A stretch of DNA of 64,000 bases. It comes from Malania oleifera. Lineage: Eukaryota; Streptophyta; Magnoliopsida; Santalales; Ximeniaceae. This document shows positions 58,430-64,000 of this stretch, in pieces. Positions within the stretch are counted from its first letter, which is position 1; each line of letters starts with the position of its first letter. The stretch spans positions 92,301,191-92,365,190 of the forward strand of contig NC_080423.1 of the NCBI RefSeq assembly GCF_029873635.1, read 5' to 3'. The translations under genes and the position numbers were made by a program. The notes under the pieces were generated by a model that was not told where the DNA came from, searched no databases, and saw only the letters and a list, made by a program, of their open reading frames with translations.

Positions 58430-59520
58430 TATGTGTTTGTGAGTGAGTGTGTGCATATAAGATAGTGGGTGTGTCTGCGAGCCGGTCACATGCATAATAA
58501 GAGGCTTTCTAATAATAGATGCATGCATGTGTGTGAGCTTCCATGTGAGTGTTAGTGTACATTTGTTATGCATCATATATGATTTTGAACGAGTGAACAT
58601 GAAGGAATATATGCATGTTCTTGGGTGTTTGAGTGTGTGCTTGTATGCTAGTTATGCATGTGTACATAAGCATGCATGTGGTTGAATTTGTATGCATGAC
58701 AATATATGTATGTAGTATGTACATGTGGGAGTGTAAATGTATGTATAAGTATGTAAAATGCATGTATGGATATGAATCACTTGGATATAAATAATTATAC
58801 ATGCATTATGATATGTATTTATGCATGATGGTGTTTGCATGTGCTTGTGTGTGTATAATGTATAAGTGTTCGTGCTTGTATTTATGTGTGAATGCATGTG
58901 TGTAGATGTGAAAGTGTATGCATGCAAGCATGTAGGTGTAGGCATGCATGGATATTTGTCAACGTATATGTATATATATCCATGTGCATGATATATGCAT
59001 GTATGAATATGCATGTAGATATATATGCATAAATTTGTCAATGCATATTGGAAAATGTGTGCTTGCTTTTATGCTTGATGAGTGCATGTGAGCGTTAGCA
59101 TGCATGCATGAATGTGGATGTGTCTGTATCTACAAGATGAATTTTTCATGAGTATGGTCATATGTGTGTGCGCATATATGGGCATGCATGTATGTGTGGG
59201 TTCATGTGCATGGGATTGTGAGAGCATGCATGATGGTATGAATGCAAGGTGAATGCATGCATGTGTGTATAATAAATTAGGTGAATGTAAGTTAGAATGT
59301 ATACATGTATGGATGTACGCATCTGTTTGCATGCAAGTTAGATATATGAATGAACATGTTAGTAATTAGATGCATGGATGCGTGTAGATTAAATATGATT
59401 CTACATATATGTAATGTGTGTATATGTGTGTTGGGTGATTTAATATACACGTGTGTGTGTGTGAGCATGGATGTGTGAGTATGCATGTGTGAGTATTAAT
59501 GTGCATATATGTGCTTAATA
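58430..59520. repeat. 1.1-kb degenerate (TGCATG/TGTATG) simple-sequence region
   Basis: Almost entirely alternating purine-pyrimidine words: ATGCATGTGTG, GTATGCATG, ATATATGCATG. No fixed unit length. The long minus-strand reading frames here (His/Thr/Tyr/Cys-rich) are products of this composition, not genes. Confidence 0.85.
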
Positions 59521-59914
59521 TCATGATACTTATCATTTTCTAACATTATTGTTGGTATTATAAAAAAAATCTCAAAATGTGGTTTGTTCAAAAAATTTGA
59601 AGAAAATTCAAAAAATATTCCTAGTTTTTAAACTAATTTAAAATACATTTGCATGTCATCTTGCACCTTTTACTGTAATTTTATTACCTTTTTGCATGCG
59701 TGTGAATCATCTCATCAATGATGGAGTGCCAGAGATAGGGCATTTTAAACCTTATTCATTTAGCTATGAGGGGACATTTTGTTTAGTTCAATCACTTAAA
59801 TTGAGTTACCTAAGTGATTATATTAAATGTGGTACTTTTCCATTTATGTGATTTGCATATTTTCTCTTTTGTTTGTATTTTTTTTGCATGCTCTTGTTTC
59901 TTGCATGATACTGA

Positions 59915-60529
59915 CTAGTGTTTTAAAAGGCTCAATTGAGGCTCGCCTCAAGGCAAAGCATACTTAAAACGCCTTGAGGCTCAATCTAAAATACCAAATT
60001 CCAAAAAGGCTAACGCATTACAAGTTGAGGCTCACGCAATTTTACAAGAAGCACACCTTTTGCGCCTTTTTAGTTGAGGCTTATGCATTTTGGGTGCGTG
60101 ATTCTCAAGTTAGACTTGGTTAGAAAATTTTAATTGCATGTTTGTATAAAAAGAATGTCATAATATGAGTTTATTTGTAAAACTCTTGAACCTCAACCTT
60201 TCCAAAATAACTGGATTTATATCTTACATCATGAAAATAGTTTGAACTTTGTAATGGCATAGCTATCTCTTGTCATGATTTATGTTATATTCAAGTTAGC
60301 AATTTTTGAATGGCCAACAAGTATTTTTCAAAGTACATCTAGTTTTTCTTTTTTACATTATATTTGTGATTTAATAATTTTTACTTTATTTTAAGTATAT
60401 AATTTATTTAACAAATTTTTATCTTAAAGAACAAATTCTCAAAAGGCTTATGCCCCAACGCCTTAAGGCTTACGCCTCACCTTTTAAGGGCTAAAATGCC
60501 TCACCTTATGCCTTCACCTTTTAAAACAT
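59915..60529. mobile_element. Mutator-like MITE
   Basis: Terminal inverted repeats GTGTTTTAAAAGGC (left) and, read in reverse from the right, ATGTTTTAAAAGGTG. The interior is rich in GAGGCTYACGC words. The 9-bp duplication TGATACTGA lies at 59906-59914; its right-hand partner TGATACT-GA is interrupted by solo LTR G (TGATACT at 60530-60536, GA at 62357-62358). About 615 bp, no transposase. Related to the fragment at 5824. Confidence 0.8.
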
Positions 60530-60536
60530 TGATACT

Positions 60537-62351
60537 TGAAATTAGGAATAGTTTCCCAAGAGGGAGGTGAATTGGGATTTTAAAATTTATTTCCCTTTTT
60601 AATTCTATTATTTTATTACTTCAATTAATACTTAGATGTAACCACAAGATTAATAAACTCAACCAATGAATAAGATAATTAACCACTTAATCAATAATAA
60701 GAAAATTTGCTGAACTAGTATAAGCTTTGTGTTAAATAAAAACTCATGCACAATTCCTCCCAATATTAAGCTTTTAAACAAGCTTTCAGATTAATAAGTT
60801 AAGAATGATTAACCAATGTAGTCCCTTTCGGTTTCCGTAATCAATGTTGATCAATCCAAAACAAATTATCTTTCGGTTTATTTAACAACCAAATACTTAG
60901 TTTTTCAATTTTAGAACAACCACACAAATTGTAAATATCGCTGAAAAATAAAGAGCAGGGAAGAGAAAGAATAACACGAGACTTTTATGAGGTTCGGCTT
61001 CAACACAGCCTACGTCCTCGCCCTTGGCAAAACCTACCAAAGGATTCCACTATTTGCAGCTCCTTTACCGGGCGGAATAACACCGATTACAATCACTCCT
61101 TTGTTAAGGCTAGAGCCTGCCTTCTCCAAACAATATATCTGCGTTTGGTCATTGATCCAATAACCTGGAATTTTCCAAAATCTACAAGAGAAACAATAAG
61201 AAGATTGTGTACAAAGAACGCTCACACAAAGAGCAAGTTAGTACAATTCAAAACTATGTACTTTAAAAGATAAATATCAAGAATGAAATACACTTTTGAA
61301 GCTTAACAAAAATTTCACCAAACTCCCTTTTCTCCAGATGAGAAATCAGCAATATAACTTCAGGGATTGATGAACAACAATCTCAGAATCACAGCATTTT
61401 CAGTTTGCAAGAGATGAACAAGATGAGACTTTGAGAGCAAGAGAGCTTATGAGAGATTTTCAAAACTTGGTATATTTTGACTTAGAAGAACCATGTATTT
61501 ATAGGCAATCAGACTTGTTTCTTTGTTGCTAAAGTTTCCTTTGAGTGTTTCCTAAGATTTTAGAAAGTTTGGAGCCCAAGCAACTGTTATTTAAAATATT
61601 AAATTTTAAAAAAATTTGCCTGTTGAACAGTGTTCAGATGACTGAACACTTGAGTTTAGTCATCTGAGGTTTTTGAGTCGTAAAAAAAATGAACTGGACA
61701 CAGGGTCAAACGACCGAAGATGAGGTTCAGATGACCGAAGAGTCGGGTTCAGATGACCGAAGTCCAAGTTCAATCATCTGAACTGCTACTGCCTGTTTCT
61801 GTTTCCTCCCAGAAAATCTTCGGACGTCTGAACTTATTCTTCAGACGTTTGAAGATAATCTTCAGTCATCTAAAGTTGAAGTTCAGTCATCTGAACTGAC
61901 TTTCTTTTTTGAATTTTTCTCTTTTAGTGATAAAAACTGATTTGCTCTCTTTCTTTTAATCTTTATAAAACTTATTTCGGGAATTTTAGAAAATCTCTAA
62001 GTTCACATAATCCCCAAGAAAGCTTCAAAAGATATTTCAATAAATATTTAACCCTTGAAGTACTTACATTGGTTTTCCTAAAAATCTTATTTGCTAATCT
62101 TTGAGATCTTCCACTTCCTTTTTTGCTTTCGAAGTCCTTTGGATGTTTGCATGAGCTTGTTTTAGCTTCCCTTGCTTTGGTCAATATTAAGCTATATTAA
62201 GCTTCTTGTTGACTCTTCTTGAAGGTCATCTAACTTGATGGTCCACAATAATCTTTGTTTTCCTAAAACATCATAACTTAACTTTTTCAAGTTAAAATGT
62301 CCTTTGTTTGTTATCACCAAAACTGATTGCAAAAGCCTAGTTAGGCCAACA
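60537..62351 (-). mobile_element. solo LTR G (Copia-like)
   Basis: On the minus strand TGTTGGCCTAAC to CTAATTTCA; exact duplication ATACT (60532-60536, 62352-62356). 1815 bp. Shares with LTR F the CCCAAGAGGGRGGTGAATTGG-like end and the GTTCGGCTTCAACAC...CCTACGTCC...GGATTCCACT block. Minus-strand TATA (CCTATAAATAC, about 61495-61505) with the palindrome array upstream. No coding sequence. Confidence 0.8.
61633..61895 (-). promoter_or_regulatory. TTCAG-N4-CTGAA palindrome array of LTR G (2+4+4)
   Basis: 14-bp imperfect palindromes (TTCAGATGACTGAA, TTCAGTCATCTGAA, TTCGGACGTCTGAA and others) start at 61633, 61655, 61705, 61726, 61748, 61769, 61819, 61840, 61861 and 61882. Spacings are 22, 50, 21, 22, 21, 50, 21, 21, 21. 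The array lies about 128 bp upstream of the minus-strand TATA. Confidence 0.75.
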
Positions 62352-62355
62352 ATAC

Positions 62356-64000
62356 TGATGAATCGTTATTGTATAATTAATTTAATGATAACGGAATTTG
62401 AAAGTATGACATCCTTTTGAAACTCTCAAGGTGAGAGTAGTCACTGCAGTAGCGGGATTGTTCAATATTAAAAGGTTGGTAAACTAAATCAACATGGAAG
62501 AGTTAGTTAAGTTCAAAAGGATAATCAAAGGCTAATGATATACCATCAATTGATTGGGCGTATAAGAGGCGTTGATACCTTGACAATGATACCTTACTTT
62601 TGCATAATCGCACTCTTGAATTCTATTTTGATTACGTTAAGTAGGATTATTAATTCAGGAACTTTTGACTTATGACTCTTATTTAGAGGGGTTATCCACT
62701 TGAAGTTTGTTACAAGTGGGAAGTTTTGTGTTGAGGGCTCACGGTGTAATTTAATTGTATTATCATGTAAGTGTATATTGGGGTTTCCATATTGGGGTTA
62801 TATATACATATTATAGCCAAGGGTTAAAACTCTAAGGCAATTTTCATTTGATGATAGTGGAAATTGCGTATGGGTTCTGTGGACATAGGCAAATTATCGA
62901 ACCACGTAAATTCATTATTTTTCTTATCTCTTTTTGAGATTTATTTGTTTTTCGTATTTGGTGTGTGTGCGCGCGTGTGCATAACCTTAGGGCGTGATTT
63001 CACAACAATTGGTATCAAAGCACCAGGTTCATGCTAGTTTTTTCTAGGGTTTGCTTCTGGATTGTACCAAGGATGAGCGAGATGAAAACTAGATTCGAAA
63101 AGTTCAATGGTAGAGGGAACGTTAGCTTGTGGCAGATGCGAGTGATTGATTTGTTGGTTGAACAAAAGGTTTATAGGCTTTGACAAGAAAGAAATTAGAG
63201 AATATTGATGAAGATGATCGGATGGAACTAGAATTGATCGCTTTCTGTACTATCTGATCTTGTTTGGCAGATTCTATAATATTCTATGTGACAGAGGGGA
63301 AAATTGTCAAGGGTTTATGGATGAGTTGGAAATCCCGTATATGTTGAAGAGAATACTAACAAATTGCTCTTGAAAAATTCATTTTTGATTTCTTCATATG
63401 CTTGAGGATGAAGATCTAAATCAACATATGAATCAATCCAATCAGATTATCAATGGTTTGCTCAAAGTGGATGTGAGGATTGGCGATGGAGATAAAATTT
63501 TGATGTCGTTATCAACCCTTCCTTCTTCTTCTGAACATCTGGTTATGAAACTACTCTTGGGAAATCCATTTTAAGTTATGAAGAGGTTTTTGGGGTTCTT
63601 AGGTCAAATGAGACTAGAAGAAAACTCAACAAAGAGGATAATGAATTAGGGGGCTTGGTTGCCAAGGCCGAACATAGGAGAGGGAGATCCTAGGAGAAGT
63701 ATACCCAGAGGTGCAAATCGAAGTCTAGATCAAAGGCCAAGAAGTTAAGGGGTGTCATTAGCAGGATTGTCCTTTTTGGAAGAAAGAGGAAGACAAGAAA
63801 TACCGCCCTTCAAGCTTTGTAAGTGTGGTTACAGATAGTTCAGACAACGAAGAGCTCTTGCTTGTTGCTTTAGGTAACAATTTTTTTTAGGATACTTAGA
63901 CTATGGATTCTGGTTGTTCCTTTCATTATTTGCCCATATAGGGTGTGGTTTGATACTTACTGGGAATGTGATGATGGATCAGTAGGGTGATCATCCTTGT
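62356..64000 (+). mobile_element. Ty1/Copia (Tork-like) fossil, 5' part, runs off the window
   Basis: The 5' LTR ends CACAACA at 63007; the primer-binding site TGGTATCAAAGCA is at 63010-63022. The LTR contains GTGGACATAGGCAAATTATCGAACCACG, as Tnt1/Tork LTRs do in similar form. Gag starts near 63073 (MSEMKTRFEKFNGRGNVSLW) and the start of the protease (DSGCSFHYLP) is near 63900. Several interruptions are present; the copy is broken. The LTR start is probably near 62356, next to the MITE/LTR G insertion point. Confidence 0.75.
63010..63022 (+). other. Copia primer-binding site (initiator tRNA-Met)
   Basis: TGGTATCAAAGCA, two bases after the LTR end CACAACA. Confidence 0.8.

Noticed and set aside
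58566-59486. Minus-strand reading frames rich in His, Thr, Cys and Tyr
   Set aside because: They arise from the TGCATG/TGTATG simple sequence on the plus strand and show no domain.

Overview
This is a piece of plant nuclear genome. It is AT-rich, has a cytosolic-type tRNA-Ile gene, two spliced or part-spliced nuclear genes and dense layers of plant transposons (Copia and Gypsy LTR elements, RTE LINEs, SINEs, hAT- and Mutator-like MITEs). The sequence alone suggests an angiosperm, probably a eudicot; I cannot name the species. Most of the 64 kb is transposon fossil. Host coding sequence amounts to about 2.2 kb.

Host genes. (1) 13282-14244 (+) is the long 3' exon of transcription elongation factor TFIIS, opening at a clear splice acceptor. 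Its first exon is not visible; the intron side is filled by a Gypsy element and other insertions reaching the left edge of the window. (2) 25449-25522 (+) is a complete tRNA-Ile(AAT). (3) 26785-35779 (-) is a seven-exon gene for a 405-residue, probably chloroplast-targeted protein with tandem PRC-barrel domains. All six introns are phase 0, and intron 3 holds an RTE LINE with a 13-bp target duplication. A possible 5' exon of another gene lies at about 55930-56023.

Layout. 1-5000: RTE fragment, then a Copia element cut by a Gypsy LTR. 4734-12958: broken chromovirus-type Gypsy carrying a MITE-like insertion and a SINE. 13.3-14.6 kb: TFIIS. 18.3-19.3 kb: internally deleted RTE. 19991-24377: solo LTR (F) with a second solo LTR (A, 21467-23832) inside it. 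25.4-35.8 kb: tRNA and PRC-barrel gene. 36.9-44.8 kb: SINE, RTE tail, solo LTR B, Mutator-like MITE and solo LTR C. 46778-55921: a four-level nest of hAT-like element, Tat-like Gypsy, solo LTR D and solo LTR E. 59.9-64 kb: Mutator-like MITE, solo LTR G lodged in that MITE's target duplication, and the 5' part of a Tork-like Copia running off the window.

Main discovery candidate. The non-coding solo LTRs A, B, C, E, F and G each carry, just upstream of a TATA-like box, an array of short imperfect palindromes. The motif differs between families (TCGTCGACGA in A, C and E; TTCAG-N4-CTGAA in G; a TTCGGGCGCTCGAA relative in F; AACCGTTAACGGTT-like in B), but the spacing is shared: about 21 bp between neighbours, groups of up to four, and about 45-50 bp between groups. 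A, B, C, D and E also share a block near the 3' end (ACTGAGAGGTGTCTCACCC followed by ATTTTTCAGG), and most have a GAGGTAAGG-like donor near the 5' end, so these LTRs look built to be transcribed and spliced. This regulatory layout, recurring on unrelated motifs, is the feature I would follow up first.
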